A stretch of 64,000 nt of DNA from Acetobacteraceae bacterium (GCA_039613835.1 CP154827.1:1776001-1840000); one strand, 5' to 3'; positions 9,976 through 20,508 are shown, counted from the first letter of the stretch. Made by a program: numbers and translations. The notes: generated from the sequence alone by a model not told the origin.

Positions 9976-12132
9976 ATCTCATCGAGTCCCATTCCACATC
10001 ACAACGGTCGACGCATCTTAAAGGGCTTTGCTGCCCATATTCTGGGAAAGGTCGAACGCATTTTGGCCGAATCCTGGCGGCGTCTCCTCGCCTGGATGCC
10101 GCTTTTAGGGTGTGTCGGCGTCGCCATTTATTTTTCTGCCGCGACACGAGCCGGGTCTCGTTTTTTCCATGGCCTTTCTGGCCGCTGGCCTCCTGATCAC
10201 CGTCCTGAAATGGCACGCCTGTGTTTTTCGATGTGCGGGCCTTGCCATGATCCTCATTGCCGGGGTTTCCTCGCGGCACGATGGGACGCGCATTCCCGAC
10301 CGGCTATGCCTTATCTTCCGCGCCATGCTGTTGAAATCTCGGGTCGCATCTGCGAACCGTTATGACCCCGCGGGAAGAGGGGCAGGAACCAACGCGGCGC
10401 GTCCGCCTCTATCATGTTCTTTTGCATGACTGGTTGAATGCGGGCATGGCACCCATGGTCGCGATCTGCTCATTCGCCTCAAGCCTCAGGACGTGACGCC
10501 GCTCTCGTCAGGGCAGATGGTGCGCGTGCGCGCCATGCTCCGCCCGCCGCCCTGGCCTGTTTGTCCCGGTGCACGCGATATGCAGCGTGAGGCCTGGTTT
10601 TCAGGAGAGGCGGGTCGTGGCTACGCGCTCGGACTCGTGCAGCCGATGGTGGCAAAGCGCGCGTTCCTCAATCGAGAGGGCATGGTGTCACTGAGGGAGA
10701 AAGTCGCGCGCCGCATCGCGCAGCATCTGTTGGGGCAAGGTGGGGGCGATTGCCCAAACCATCCTCTGCGGTAAGACGGGCGGGCTCAGCAGACACGCAC
10801 GCGATATTTACGCGGCTTCCTCGGGCCTCGCCCATTTGCTGGCGGTGGCGGGTTTGCGTCTGGGCTTTGTTATGGGATTCACGCTGTTTCTGCTCCGTCA
10901 TGCATTGGTGCTCTGGCCACGCGCGGCGCTTAACTGGCCGTGCCGTGAGATAGCCTTCGGCGCGGCGTGGATGATGGGTGCTTGTTACGTTACCCTGACA
11001 GGCGCACATCTTCCCGCTTTGCGCAGTTTTGGCATGGCGACACTCGTCGTTCTGGCACTTATGACGGGGCGGCAGGCGCTTTCCCTGCGCTCCTGGGCTC
11101 TCGTGGCTATGACTTTGCTGATCGCGCGCCCCTCTGTCGCGCTGGATGTGTCGTTTCAGATGTCTTTCGAAGCCGTATTGGCCCTTGATCACCGGCTATG
11201 AAAAATTGTGGCCCTTGATGCGGCGGCTGCACCATCGACGGGATGTTCTGGCGAAGATGCGGACGCATCTTGTCATGCTCACCGCGACCAGTTTCTTCGC
11301 GGGGTTAGCGACGCTGCCCATCGTGGCGGCGCATTTCAATGTTGTGCAGCCCTGGTTCATCCTCGCGAATATCGTGGCGGTGCCGATTGCGGCGATTTTC
11401 ATCATGCCCATGAGAGTGATGGCGCTTCTCGCCATGCCGTTTCATCTGGAAGGCGGGTTTCTGCAGGTGATGCGTTATGGCATTTCATGCATCAATGCGT
11501 TGGCGGAGTGGGTCACGCATTTTCCCATTGCGCAAATTTCCATACCGCACGCGCCGGATTGGGCGATGCTGGTCTATGGCGTCAGTCTCTACTTCCTGTG
11601 TCTTGTCCGCAGCGCGTGGCGTTTGGCGGCGCTGATCGGCATCGCGGTGGTGGTGGCGTCCCCCTGGCTGGTGATGCGTCCTGACATTCTCGTATTATCC
11701 GACGCTGCTCTGATTGTGGTGCGGCGCGGTCAGGCCCTTTATCTAACGAAGCCAGGATTCATGCAGAAAGGAACGGCACAGAAATGGCTGGATGATTTCT
11801 CCCTCAAAGCGAGTGCATTTGACGATCTGCGGCATGACCCGGAGATGAATTGTGATGGTGATCTCTGCCTTCTGAACGTTGCGGGCCGGGACGTCCTGTT
11901 TCATTTCTCGGGGCCGCGTCGCGCTTCGAAGAGGACGCGTGCCGACTTTTGCGCCAGGAGCGTCATCAAAATCAATGTTGCGTCCGCGCGGCCCCTCTGT
12001 CGTGAAGCGGGGCAGATTGACCGCTTTCATGCATGGCGGGAGGGTGCCGTTGCCATTTATATGGGCGCCTCACCGCCGCGACTTGTCACGGATCGCTCAT
12101 GGCGGGGCGCGCGGCTCTGTGGGTCCCTTTAA
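9976..12132 (+). pseudogene. comEC: ComEC/Rec2 DNA-uptake channel, heavily frameshifted
   Basis: ComEC forms the inner-membrane channel for transforming DNA. Recognisable pieces lie in at least four reading frames. An N-terminal membrane segment (WMPLLGCVGVAIYFSAA) begins near 10063. AFLAAGLLITVLKWHA follows near 10180. Then come an OB-like domain (VRVRAMLRPPPWPV, near 10520), the competence domain (SGLAHLLAVAGLRLGFVMG, near 10830), LDVSFQMSFEAVLAL near 11140, and a long membrane plus beta-lactamase-like C-terminal part to 12132. Frame changes occur around 10150-10200, 10330-10490, 10730 and 11170-11210. This many lesions cannot give a functional protein. Position beside gltX is common in alphaproteobacteria. 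Together with the broken dprA it suggests loss of transformation. Confidence 0.88.
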
Positions 12133-12193
12133 ATGGTGGGCAGGGCGCCCCTAATCTGCCCCTCGCGCCGGAGGAATAAGGCGCGTGACACCT

Positions 12194-13249
12194 TTATCGT
12201 CGCGTTTCCGGGTAGAGGCGCCGCGCGACCGGTGCCATCGTCAACCCTTGGGTGAGAATGGAGAGCGGGATGCCGAGCAGAAGCAGCGTCGCAGAATGAC
12301 GTTGCGGCAGGATCGAGAAGACCGTCAGGCCGATCAGCATAAAGAGCAGGGCGTTGAGGATCTCATCAATCAAATCCCAGAAGGCAAGCAGCATCTGGCG
12401 CGTTTCTGCATCGAGCTGCTTCTGCGCGTAACGCCCTGCAAGGCAGAACCCGGCCACCACAACAGCGATGGGACCGGACATTTCCAGCGCCTGCGCAAGG
12501 CTGAACGCGCCGGTTGCGATACTGAGCGAGACGAGCAACTGCAATTGGGGGCGTCGTGCCAGCCGCCAGCAATACGCGCCGACCGCCCCGGCCAGGCCGC
12601 CAAGCAAGGCACCACCGACAGCTTCAAGCGCGAAATACTCTGCTGCGAGACCGAAGCTGATATGGCTTTCCTGCCCCGAAATCACAGACATGGCAAGCCC
12701 GAATATCACAATGGCCACACCGTCATTCAACAGGCTTTCCCCCGCGAAGACGGCGCGGAGGGAGGCTGGCAGGCCAAACTGCCGCAACATGCCGATGACG
12801 GAAAACGGATCCGTCAGCGCGATAATGGCACCAAGCAGGAGGCACCATAAAAAAGGCAGATTGACATGCAGGATCTGCCCCCCGAGCCACATCGCCCCTG
12901 ACAGGAAACCGACAGATAAAATCGTCCCGATGATGGCGAGCGCTTCGACCTGCCATTTCTTGCGGGCGATCTGCTCAACATCAACATGAAGCGCCCCGGC
13001 AAAGAGCAGGAAGGACAATGCGCCATTCAGCAGATTACCGGGCAGATCGGCGAGGGCGATGATGCGACTGGGCAGGCTGTGCAGGTCAAGCTGAGGCATC
13101 ATCGTGTCGGGAACACGGATGAAAATGGACAGGCATAAAGCGTAAAGCAGAATGCCAATCGTGTCCGGCAGCTTCAAAGTGCGCGCATTGACGATGCCGA
13201 GGAGTGTCGCAAGGCATAAAAGCGATGCAAAAAGACCTAGAGATGTCAT
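12194..13249 (-). CDS. CPA1-type cation:proton antiporter, probably C-terminally truncated
   Basis: Membrane antiporter exchanging Na+ or K+ for protons. About ten hydrophobic segments are visible in 351 residues. The family's core motifs are present: ALTDPFSVIGML (the TDP motif of the ion-binding helix) and FAGESLLNDGVAIVIFG (the GESLLNDG motif). ISGQESHIS-type loops and the SGPIAVVVAGFCLAGR helix follow. Homologues usually continue with a helix carrying an RGGxS-like motif; here the frame stops directly after RRLYPETRR, and I could not find a matching continuation in the other frames up to 12133. The end therefore looks truncated, perhaps by a deletion towards the convergent comEC remnant. 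Function is uncertain. Confidence 0.75.
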   Translation of the reverse strand: MTSLGLFASLLCLATLLGIVNARTLKLPDTIGILLYALCLSIFIRVPDTMMPQLDLHSLPSRIIALADLPGNLLNGALSFLLFAGALHVDVEQIARKKWQVEALAIIGTILSVGFLSGAMWLGGQILHVNLPFLWCLLLGAIIALTDPFSVIGMLRQFGLPASLRAVFAGESLLNDGVAIVIFGLAMSVISGQESHISFGLAAEYFALEAVGGALLGGLAGAVGAYCWRLARRPQLQLLVSLSIATGAFSLAQALEMSGPIAVVVAGFCLAGRYAQKQLDAETRQMLLAFWDLIDEILNALLFMLIGLTVFSILPQRHSATLLLLGIPLSILTQGLTMAPVARRLYPETRR

Positions 13250-13367
13250 TCGAAAATCAGCTCCTGTCCCCTTATCTCGATGCCGTGCATCTCTTCCAAC
13301 GCATCATGGCGGCGCGTGTTGTGCGTCGCAAGGGGTGGGCGCGTCTCGCAGGCCATGTCAGGGCGGA

Positions 13368-14084
13368 TCAATCCGGATTGGCGGCGACAGCACTTTTATC
13401 ATCGGGTAGCGGATCGGCATTCCGGCCTTTCAGGGGAAATTGGCAGGGCGTAAAGGCCGGGCATGTGCTGCAGAGAGGGTGGCGCGCCCTGCACGTATAG
13501 CGCCCGTGCAGAATCAGCCAGTGATGGGCCGGGCGCAGCATGTCGGGCGGGATGACGCGCCGCAGGCCGTCTTCCACCTGTCGGGGTGTTTTGCCCGGCG
13601 CCAGGCCGGTACGATTGCCGATACGGAAAATATGGGTGTCGACCGCCATGGCATCCTCTCCAAAAATCACACTGAGGACGACATTCGCGGTTTTGCGCCC
13701 CACCCCGGCAAGTGCTTCAAGCTCTTTCCGGTTGGATGGGACGGCGCCATTATGAAGGGTACAGAGCTGATGGCAAAGTTTATTTAAGTTTCGGGCCTTT
13801 GAACGCCAGAGTCCGATACTACGTATGTGTGCGGCAATGGCTTCTTCCCCCAAAAGCGCCAGCGCAGCCGGGTCCGGCGCGGCGGCGAAGAGGGAAGACG
13901 TGACTTTATTAACGGACTTGTCTGTTGCCTGGGCAGAGAGTGCGACGGCGACGAGCAGCTCAAAAGGTGATGCGTAAACAAGTTCGCTCTCAGCGTCCGG
14001 GCGCGCATGAGCAAGCGCCGTAATGAAGCTGGACGCTTGTTTTTTTGTCATGGCGCGCGACGCGGGGGCAGCGGATAGGGTCAT
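13368..14084 (-). CDS. nth: Endonuclease III
   Basis: DNA glycosylase/AP lyase for oxidised pyrimidines. The 238-residue protein has the helix-hairpin-helix motif LEALAGVGRKTANVVL with the catalytic lysine, and the catalytic aspartate in AMAVDTHIFRIGNRTGL. The [4Fe-4S] loop cysteines are in CRARHPLCSTCPAFTPC. LSAQATDKSVNKV lies in the N-terminal helical domain. An internal ATG (MTKKQASSF) could also be used. The C-terminal ~25 residues are extra and low in complexity. The frame is intact. Confidence 0.95.
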   Translation of the reverse strand: MTLSAAPASRAMTKKQASSFITALAHARPDAESELVYASPFELLVAVALSAQATDKSVNKVTSSLFAAAPDPAALALLGEEAIAAHIRSIGLWRSKARNLNKLCHQLCTLHNGAVPSNRKELEALAGVGRKTANVVLSVIFGEDAMAVDTHIFRIGNRTGLAPGKTPRQVEDGLRRVIPPDMLRPAHHWLILHGRYTCRARHPLCSTCPAFTPCQFPLKGRNADPLPDDKSAVAANPD

Positions 14085-14205
14085 GGATCAGGCCTGGTTT
14101 ATGTCGATATGACGGACTCGGCACGACGCTTATGCCACATGGAACCTGCCGACATGGCGGTTTCATCAGCTGTTAGGCAGGTGCGTCAAAGGATGCAATT
14201 ATTTT

Positions 14206-16026
14206 ATGACAGAGTTTGAAACACCTCATCGGTCGCAGCGGATCGGATATGGCAGAACGCTGCACTTCGTCATCACAAGATGGCTGCGGGAGCCGCGTGC
14301 CCTGTCGCGAACCCTGATGGGCGTAGCTGTTGCGACGGCCTGCGATGTCGTGATGCCGGTCGTGGCAGGGTGGCTGATCAGCGCCATCGCGCCTATAGGC
14401 CATTCCGTAAGTGCGGACCGTGCCGCATCCCTCCATGCGGCGATCTGGGCGGTCAGCGCGATGGCGATATTGGGCCTCCTCTCCGTCATCGGGCGCCGCT
14501 CCATGTATGTCGGCATTACCAAATTATCCACGCGGGTGATGCGGTCCGTCCTTGTTGAAGGGTTTGACCGCGTCCAGCATTTCTCAACCGATTGGCACGC
14601 CAATACTTTTGCGGGTTCAACCGTCCGGCGTCTGACGCGCGGCATGTGGGCATTGGACACGGTTGATGATGTTCTGCTTCTGGCGCTGCTGCCGCAAATT
14701 CTCGTCCTTGGCGGTACAGCGGGGGTGCTGACATTTCGTGATCCGCTGATGGGTGCCATTCTCATCATATCGATCCTGTTATTTGTCGCGCTTTCCATCG
14801 CGCTGACAATTTTTTATGTGTCACCCACGTCACGCATTTCCAACCAATGGGATTCCCGGGTGGGTGCCGCGATTGCTGATGCCATCACCTGCAACGCGAC
14901 CGTTAAATCTTTCGGTGCGGAAATGCGGGAGAAATTACGCCTGCATCACGTGATGGAGATGTGGCAGCAACGTACACGCAAGAGCTGGATCCGCGGGACG
15001 GATAGCGGTAATCTGCAGGCTCTGGCCTCGCTTTTGATGCGCCTCGCGCTGATTGCCATCGTCATCTGGCGGTGGTGGGAGGGGCGCGCGGATGCCGGGC
15101 GGGTCGCTTATGTGCTGACGATGGTCTTCCTCATCCAAGGTTACTTGCGTGACCTCGGTAACCAGGTGTCGCAGCTCCAACGTGGCGTCAATGAGATGGA
15201 AGAGATGGTCGCGATTTTTGACCATGAAACAGATGTCGCGGACTCAGCGCATGCGAAAGACATCGCCATCCATCGCGGAGGGATCCGTTTTGACAAGGTG
15301 ACATTTGTTTATCCGGGCACAACACGTTCACTCTTCACTGATTTTTCCGTATCGATCGAAGGGGGGACAAGCGTGGCGCTGGTGGGGCGAAGTGGCTCCG
15401 GCAAGTCCAGTTTCGTCAAACTGCTGCAACGGCTTTATGACCCGCAGGCAGGCAGCATCTCCATTGATGGCACGGACCTGCGTGATTTCAGCCTTTCCTC
15501 CCTACGCGGTCAGATCGCCATCGTACCGCAGGACCCCGCATTATTTCATCGCTCCTTGGCGGAAAATATCGCTTACGCGAATCCGACCGCCTCCCAGGCT
15601 GATATTGAACGCGCGGCGAAGCAGGCCAATGCGCATGATTTTATTGCTCATCTCCCCGAGGGATATAAAACATTGGTCGGTGAGCGCGGCGTTAAACTCT
15701 CCGGCGGGGAACGTCAGCGTGTTGCCATTGCCCGGGCCTTTCTCGCAGATGCACCTATCGTGATTTTTGATGAGGCCACCTCAAGCCTTGACTCTCAATC
15801 CGAACTTCTTGTCAACGAAGCCATGGATCGCCTCATGTTGGGGCGGACGGTGATCGTCATCGCCCATCGCCTGTCAACCGTGCGCTCCCTTGACCGCATC
15901 ATTGTTTTTCAGCAGGGTCGCATCGTTGAGGACGGGTCACATGACGCCCTTCTTAACCTGCCGGAAGGTGTCTATAATCACCTCTACCGCATTCAGGCGC
16001 ATGAGGGGCACGCGGATCAGATTTAA
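14206..16026 (+). CDS. ABC exporter, fused membrane and ATPase domains
   Basis: A 606-residue half-transporter of the type IV exporter class. Residues 1-330 hold six membrane helices. The nucleotide-binding domain follows, with Walker A (VGRSGSGKSS), Q-loop (IVPQDPALFH), signature (KLSGGERQRVAIARA), Walker B (PIVIFDEATSSLD) and the H-loop (VIVIAHRLSTV). It resembles MsbA/lipid and multidrug exporters; the substrate cannot be told from sequence. A LysE-type exporter starts 22 bases downstream on the same strand, so the two may be cotranscribed. The frame is intact. Confidence 0.9.
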   Translation: MTEFETPHRSQRIGYGRTLHFVITRWLREPRALSRTLMGVAVATACDVVMPVVAGWLISAIAPIGHSVSADRAASLHAAIWAVSAMAILGLLSVIGRRSMYVGITKLSTRVMRSVLVEGFDRVQHFSTDWHANTFAGSTVRRLTRGMWALDTVDDVLLLALLPQILVLGGTAGVLTFRDPLMGAILIISILLFVALSIALTIFYVSPTSRISNQWDSRVGAAIADAITCNATVKSFGAEMREKLRLHHVMEMWQQRTRKSWIRGTDSGNLQALASLLMRLALIAIVIWRWWEGRADAGRVAYVLTMVFLIQGYLRDLGNQVSQLQRGVNEMEEMVAIFDHETDVADSAHAKDIAIHRGGIRFDKVTFVYPGTTRSLFTDFSVSIEGGTSVALVGRSGSGKSSFVKLLQRLYDPQAGSISIDGTDLRDFSLSSLRGQIAIVPQDPALFHRSLAENIAYANPTASQADIERAAKQANAHDFIAHLPEGYKTLVGERGVKLSGGERQRVAIARAFLADAPIVIFDEATSSLDSQSELLVNEAMDRLMLGRTVIVIAHRLSTVRSLDRIIVFQQGRIVEDGSHDALLNLPEGVYNHLYRIQAHEGHADQI

Positions 16027-16047
16027 AATAAGAGGCAGGGACAAAAT

Positions 16048-16683
16048 TTGATCGACGCCCATATCTGGCTGCTTTTCTGCGGGACGGTTTTTGGCCTTTT
16101 CGGTATCCCCGGGCCGAATATGCTTCAGACACTGACGATCTCCGTCCATGAAGGTTTTCGTCAGAGCCTGGCATCGTCGCTCGGCTGTCTGGCGGCTTCC
16201 CTGCTGGTCAACACAATATCCGCAGCGGGGCTTGGCGCTTTTATGCATGCGGAGCCGCGATGGTTTGACGTTATCAAATATTGTGGCGGGGCCTATCTGT
16301 TTTACCTCGGTGCGTCGGCAATCTATCACTGGCGGCGCACAAGTTTCACGCCTGAACCGACATTGCAGGAAAAGCGCCTGCGTGGCACGCGCCTCAATAT
16401 GCGGCGGGGCTTCCTGATCGGGATCAGCAACCCCAAACTGATTCTCTTCTCCGTCGCGTTTTTCCCGCAATTTATCGACTGGCACCGCGATGCCGTGCCG
16501 CAATTCGTTATTCTGTTCACGACATTCATGATCGGGGAGGCGATGTGGCTGGTGGCTTATGCGGTTGGCGGCGCACGTCTCTCGGCCCTCCTGGCGCGGC
16601 CGCGCGTCAGTTACGCCTTTAATATCGCGTCAGGCCTGATTTTTATCGCGTTCAGTGTTGCCGTGATCGGCACACGTTTTTAA
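16048..16683 (+). CDS. LysE/RhtB-family amino-acid exporter
   Basis: A 211-residue membrane protein with about six helices. It has the family's N-terminal signature region GIPGPNMLQTLTISVHEGF and the mid-protein FLIGISNPKLILFSVAFFP. The start is a TTG at 16048; no better start keeps the first helix. The family exports amino acids such as lysine, threonine or homoserine lactones, but the substrate is not predictable here. The stop abuts the stop of the convergent broken gene at 16684 with no spacer. Confidence 0.85.
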   Translation: MIDAHIWLLFCGTVFGLFGIPGPNMLQTLTISVHEGFRQSLASSLGCLAASLLVNTISAAGLGAFMHAEPRWFDVIKYCGGAYLFYLGASAIYHWRRTSFTPEPTLQEKRLRGTRLNMRRGFLIGISNPKLILFSVAFFPQFIDWHRDAVPQFVILFTTFMIGEAMWLVAYAVGGARLSALLARPRVSYAFNIASGLIFIAFSVAVIGTRF

Positions 16684-17441
16684 TCAGCTACGGATCGTCA
16701 GGGAGAGAAGTTCAGCGCTTTCCGGAGCGTACTCTTCGTTAACATCATTATCCGACTCGATCCCCGTCTCAAAAAAGAGTTGCTGCCCCGATTTAAATGA
16801 TGAAAGCGGAATGACATTTGGCGTGCCATTAACCCGGACGTTCAGCGCGCCTCCCGGGCGGGCATCCATGATGATATGCGCTCCTCGACCCTGCGCCAAC
16901 GTCCCCACGATAATCGTTTCGCATTTTTTTTGCGCGTCAGGCAATGACGCAGACGGATCGTATCCCCTTGCACGAAGAGCGCCAGCGGCGTGAGTGTCGC
17001 ATCCGCGCGGAAGCGGGCAATATCGAGATTGACGCGGTCAGGCGCCTTCCCGACCAGGAGCCGCGCCTCCATATGAAAAGACTGCGCGGAAAGAAGAATG
17101 GGCTTATTCAGTCGCAACATTGCTGCGGGTTTGACGCGCCGCCATGGCTCAGGGTGACGCATCATGCTGGCGAGATGAAACCCGGACATCGTCCGTGCAA
17201 ACCAATTGCTATGATAGCCGCGTGCGAGCGCATCCCCAGTGATGATGTCGGTGCGATAGGCGTGATCAATCACCAGGGGAAAGGGGCGTAGATCCGTCAG
17301 CGTGTAAGTTGCTTCACCCGTCGAGGCCAACACCATGTCATGCTGCGATGGTAGAGTGGCCGCCCCGGCACGTGCGCAAAGGATCGCCGTTAAACCCAGG
17401 ATGGCGCCGATATGTGATGATAATGCCAGTCGTCGGCGCAT
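16684..17441 (-). pseudogene. Secreted protein of unknown function, frameshifted in a T8 run
   Basis: From the ATG at 17441 (MRRRLALSSHIGAILG) the product begins with a clear signal peptide ending near ARAGAA. No family was recognised; the mature part is beta-rich with an LRPFPLVIDHAYRTD segment. The frame leaves the protein after RLRHCLTRKK and continues in another frame as AQKKCETIIVGTLAQG, running to the stop at 16684. The junction coincides with an eight-base T run at 16924-16931. Correcting one base would give about 250 residues. The gene follows rdgB on the same strand. A slippage mutation, a read error and natural phase variation are all possible. Confidence 0.6.
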
Positions 17442-17463
17442 GGGGCGTTCCTTTCCCTGAAAT

Positions 17464-18075
17464 TTACGCGTCACACGCAACATAAATATCCATTAATTGC
17501 CGTAACGCCCGCCCGCGATGGCTGATGGCGTTTTTCTCAGCATCTGTCATTTCAGCGAAGCGCCGCGTTTCACCATCAGGGATAAAAATGGGATCATAAC
17601 CATGGCCATTCTCCCCTTTGGGTGGCCAGGCAACCTGACCGTCACAGCGCCCTTCGACAAAATATGTCCGCCCGTCCAGCCATGCAAGGCACAGAACCGT
17701 CACGAACACGGCACGTTTATCTGTCGCGGCGCCCATCTCATCATGGACGCGCTGCATCGCGTGATTAAAGTCCCGATGCGCCCCACCCCAGCGTGCGGAA
17801 TAAATGCCGGGTTGCCCATTCAGGGAAGCGACGCAAAAGCCGGAATCATCCGCCAGGGCTGGTAAACCCGTCGCCCGCGCGGCGGCAAGGGCCTTGATAC
17901 GGGCATTGCCTTCAAAACTATCTGCATCCTCATTAGGCTCGGGCAGGTCAAACGCGGCAGCCGACTTGATATCCACCCCTGAGGCCGTAAAAAGCGCCTG
18001 GAATTCAGCGAGTTTGCCTTGATTATGGCTGGCCAGAACAAGCTGATCGCCGCGTTTGATCTGCGGATTCGTCAT
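17464..18075 (-). CDS. rdgB: XTP/dITP diphosphatase
   Basis: House-cleaning pyrophosphatase removing deaminated purine nucleotides (ITP, XTP). The 203-residue protein starts with [18 protein letters not shown], the substrate-binding motif, and contains [38 protein letters not shown] and [11 protein letters not shown], all standard for the RdgB/HAM1 family. The ATG overlaps the stop of rph by four bases, so rph-rdgB are coupled. Length is normal and the frame is open. Confidence 0.96.
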   Translation of the reverse strand: MTNPQIKRGDQLVLASHNQGKLAEFQALFTASGVDIKSAAAFDLPEPNEDADSFEGNARIKALAAARATGLPALADDSGFCVASLNGQPGIYSARWGGAHRDFNHAMQRVHDEMGAATDKRAVFVTVLCLAWLDGRTYFVEGRCDGQVAWPPKGENGHGYDPIFIPDGETRRFAEMTDAEKNAISHRGRALRQLMDIYVACDA

Positions 18076-18809
18076 TTGGCGCGAAAGGCGGTAAGGGCCG
18101 CGTCCTGCGCACTGAAGAGCTGTTTCGTGCCGATTTTTGCCAGGCGCAGCAGCTCAAAAAAAGCTTCCTCACTGAAAGGTGAGTCCTCTGCCGCCCCCTG
18201 TATTTCAACAATACCGCCCTGACTCGTCAGCACAAAATTTGTATCGGTCTGCGCTGAACTGTCCTCGACGTAATCAAGGTCAAGCACCGCGCCGGACGGG
18301 ATCAGGCCACAAGATATGGCGGCGACCTGTGCACGAAGGGGGTTTTTGCGGAGGGCGCCCTGTTTGATCTGCTGATCCATGGCGATCGCGAGCGCGACCC
18401 ATGCGCCGGTGATTGACGCGCAACGTGTGCCGCCATCGGCATTCAGCACGTCACAATCGACCGTGATGGTCATTTCTCCCAAGGCTTTCAGATCGACGCA
18501 CGCGCGCAGGGCCCGCCCGATGAGGCGCTGAATCTCCTGAGTGCGGCCGGATTGCTTGCCCTTCGCGGCTTCACGGTTGCTGCGACTATGGGTCGCGCGT
18601 GGCAACATGCCATATTCCGCCGTGATCCACCCCTGGCCCTGGCCCCGCAGGAAAGGCGGCACGCGGTTTTCAACACTCGCGGCACAAAGGACCTCCGTCC
18701 CACCCATTCTGATCAGAACTGACCCTTCAGCATGACGCGCAAATCCGAGCGCAATCGAAACGGGACGCAACGCATCTGAAGCGCGACCGGAGGGGCGAGG
18801 GGTGCTCAT
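18072..18809 (-). CDS. rph: Ribonuclease PH
   Basis: Phosphorolytic 3'-5' exoribonuclease trimming tRNA 3' ends. From the ATG at 18809 ([17 protein letters not shown]) it is 245 residues. Motifs include [65 protein letters not shown] and [15 protein letters not shown] longer upstream extension has no homology-like features and was rejected as the start. Divergent from the hrcA remnant, with about 235 bases between them. Confidence 0.95.
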   Translation of the reverse strand: MSTPRPSGRASDALRPVSIALGFARHAEGSVLIRMGGTEVLCAASVENRVPPFLRGQGQGWITAEYGMLPRATHSRSNREAAKGKQSGRTQEIQRLIGRALRACVDLKALGEMTITVDCDVLNADGGTRCASITGAWVALAIAMDQQIKQGALRKNPLRAQVAAISCGLIPSGAVLDLDYVEDSSAQTDTNFVLTSQGGIVEIQGAAEDSPFSEEAFFELLRLAKIGTKQLFSAQDAALTAFRAK

Positions 18810-19044
18810 GAATCTATCCCTGAACCTTGAAATCAACGTCCAGGGTTTTAACGGGTTATGATCAACGGGGGAAGCGATGAAATGGGCAGGATGGGTACGC
18901 TTGAGAAGATGAAGTCGAGAGAAACTTTCATCACAACTCTGAGAATAAGGCCGTAAAACCTTCTCATCGCATGTTTGCGCGTTTGCGCATCTAGGTGAAG
19001 GCGCGAAGCTGCGGTAACATGGGTGCACGGAGATTCAGAAAGCG

Positions 19045-20068
19045 ATGATGGCACGGACCGATTATCTGACGCGTATGGACGGGCGTTCAGCGCAGGTGTT
19101 GAAGGAAATTGTCGAGCAATATTTGCAATCGTGATCCGGTCGGATCACGCACCCTGTCTCAGAAACTGACGCCATCCCTTTCACCGGCGACGATCCGGAA
19201 TGTTATGGCGGAATTGACGCGGGCCGAGCTGCTGTTCAGCCCCCATATTTCCGCGGGACGCGTCCCGACCGAAAAAGGCGTCAAGTTTTTCGTTGATGGT
19301 CTGCTCGAATTCGGGCGTCTGACGGAGAATGAGCAGCGTATCATCGCCGCCCGCTTATCCCTCGAAGGGCGGTCCTATAATGATCTGATGGCGGATGCTT
19401 CTTCCCTTCTCGCGGGATTATCCAAGGCGGCGGCCGTGGTGCTGGCACCCAAAAATGACCTGGCCATACGACATATTGAATTCGTGGCTTATGGGCCGTC
19501 GCGTGTCCTTGTCATTCTTGTCGGCATCGCATCGTTGAAACCCCGCCGGACATCCCCGCGTCAGCCCTCTCGGAAGCCAGTAAATACCTCAATGCTCGGC
19601 TCGGAGATGTGACGATCAGTGGTTTGCGTCAGCGCGTCAAAAATGAAATGCAGGAATGCCGGCAGGAGCTTGACCAGCTTGCCGCTCAAGTGATTGAAGC
19701 TGGGCTGGCTTACTGGGATGAGGGGCATGGCACGCTTCATCTGCGGGCAGGCGACCCTCCTTGATGACATTAATGAGATGGCGCACCTGTCATCCATTCG
19801 GCGTTTGTTCGAAACGCTTGAAACGCAGGAGATGATGTTGAAACTCCTGCATTCTGCCCAGGATTCTGACGGGGTACGCATTTATGTCGGCGCGGAAAGT
19901 GAACTTTTTGACCTTTCCGGCGTGTCCATGGTCGTCGCATCGGCGCGCAGCAAAAATAACCGTATTGTCGGGGCGATCGGCGTCATCGGGCCGACCCGGC
20001 TTAATTACGGGCGTGTGGTGCCTGTCGTCGATTATACAACGAAAATTCTCGGCCGCATTCTTGGCTAA
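19045..20068 (+). pseudogene. hrcA: HrcA heat-inducible transcription repressor, three frameshifts
   Basis: HrcA represses groESL and often dnaK operons through the CIRCE element. Starting at the ATGs near 19045, the product opens with the DNA-binding domain (RSAQVLKEIVEQYLQS) but hits a stop at 19131. In another frame it resumes at once as DPVGSRTLSQKL and SPATIRNVMAELTRAELL. A second break near 19530 separates VLVILVGIASL from the continuation beginning IVETPPDIPASALSEASKYL. A third near 19735-19750 leads to ATLLDDINEMAHLSSIRRLF and the normal C-terminus GRVVPVVDYTTKILGRILG. None of the three sites is a long mononucleotide run. With three lesions, functional repressor is unlikely. The gene is divergent from rph. 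No CIRCE element was found in the window. Confidence 0.88.
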
Positions 20069-20136
20069 TGCGCAGGTGCGCGTGCTTTGACTGGAGGCAG
20101 GTTACGAAACTTTCATCCCGAACTTTCTTCCATGAG

Positions 20137-20155
20137 TTGCAATTTATTCTCATTG
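20137..20155. promoter_or_regulatory. Possible Fur-type iron box upstream of bfd
   Basis: An AT-rich stretch about 35 bases before the bfd start reads TGAGAAT on the minus strand followed by AATTGCA, resembling a degenerate 7-1-7 Fur box. Bfd genes are commonly iron-regulated. This rests on visual similarity only. Confidence 0.3.
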
Positions 20156-20190
20156 GCGTTATAATTGCCGCATGAAAGAGGAAAAATCGG

Positions 20191-20463
20191 ATGATTATCT
20201 GCTCCTGTAACGTGCTGACAGATTATGACGTTGCTGAAGCCGCGCGAGAGGGTGCGACACGTGCGCGTGACGTCTACGCGGTGCGCGGCTGCAAGCCGCA
20301 ATGCGGCGCGTGTATCCTGGTCATGCAGGATGTTCTGCGTGAATTGGCGGAGGCGGGCGCGTGTCAAATCGAGGGCCAGCCTTATCGAGCACGCCAACCC
20401 GCGCGCGTGACACACGAGGGTTGCGGGCATTGCCTGACCCTGTCGGAAAATCAGCTGACCTGA
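20191..20463 (+). CDS. bfd: Bacterioferritin-associated ferredoxin
   Basis: A 90-residue [2Fe-2S] protein of the BFD-like domain family, which delivers electrons to bacterioferritin to release stored iron. The four probable ligands are in ICSCNVLTDYDV near the N-terminus (C-x-C) and CKPQCGACI in the middle, with RGCKP the usual context. A further Cys pair lies near the C-terminus (GCGHCLTL). It is convergent with bfr, the expected partner, 45 bases away. The frame is intact. Confidence 0.88.
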   Translation: MIICSCNVLTDYDVAEAAREGATRARDVYAVRGCKPQCGACILVMQDVLRELAEAGACQIEGQPYRARQPARVTHEGCGHCLTLSENQLT

Positions 20464-20508
20464 GCCGAGTCGGGCTTACGTGACGCGCAAATAATGTCAA
20501 CGCGCCTG

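Noticed and set aside
9711..10196. 161-codon plus-strand ORF before comEC
   Set aside because: Composition is not protein-like, and its 3' part overlaps recognisable comEC sequence in another frame.
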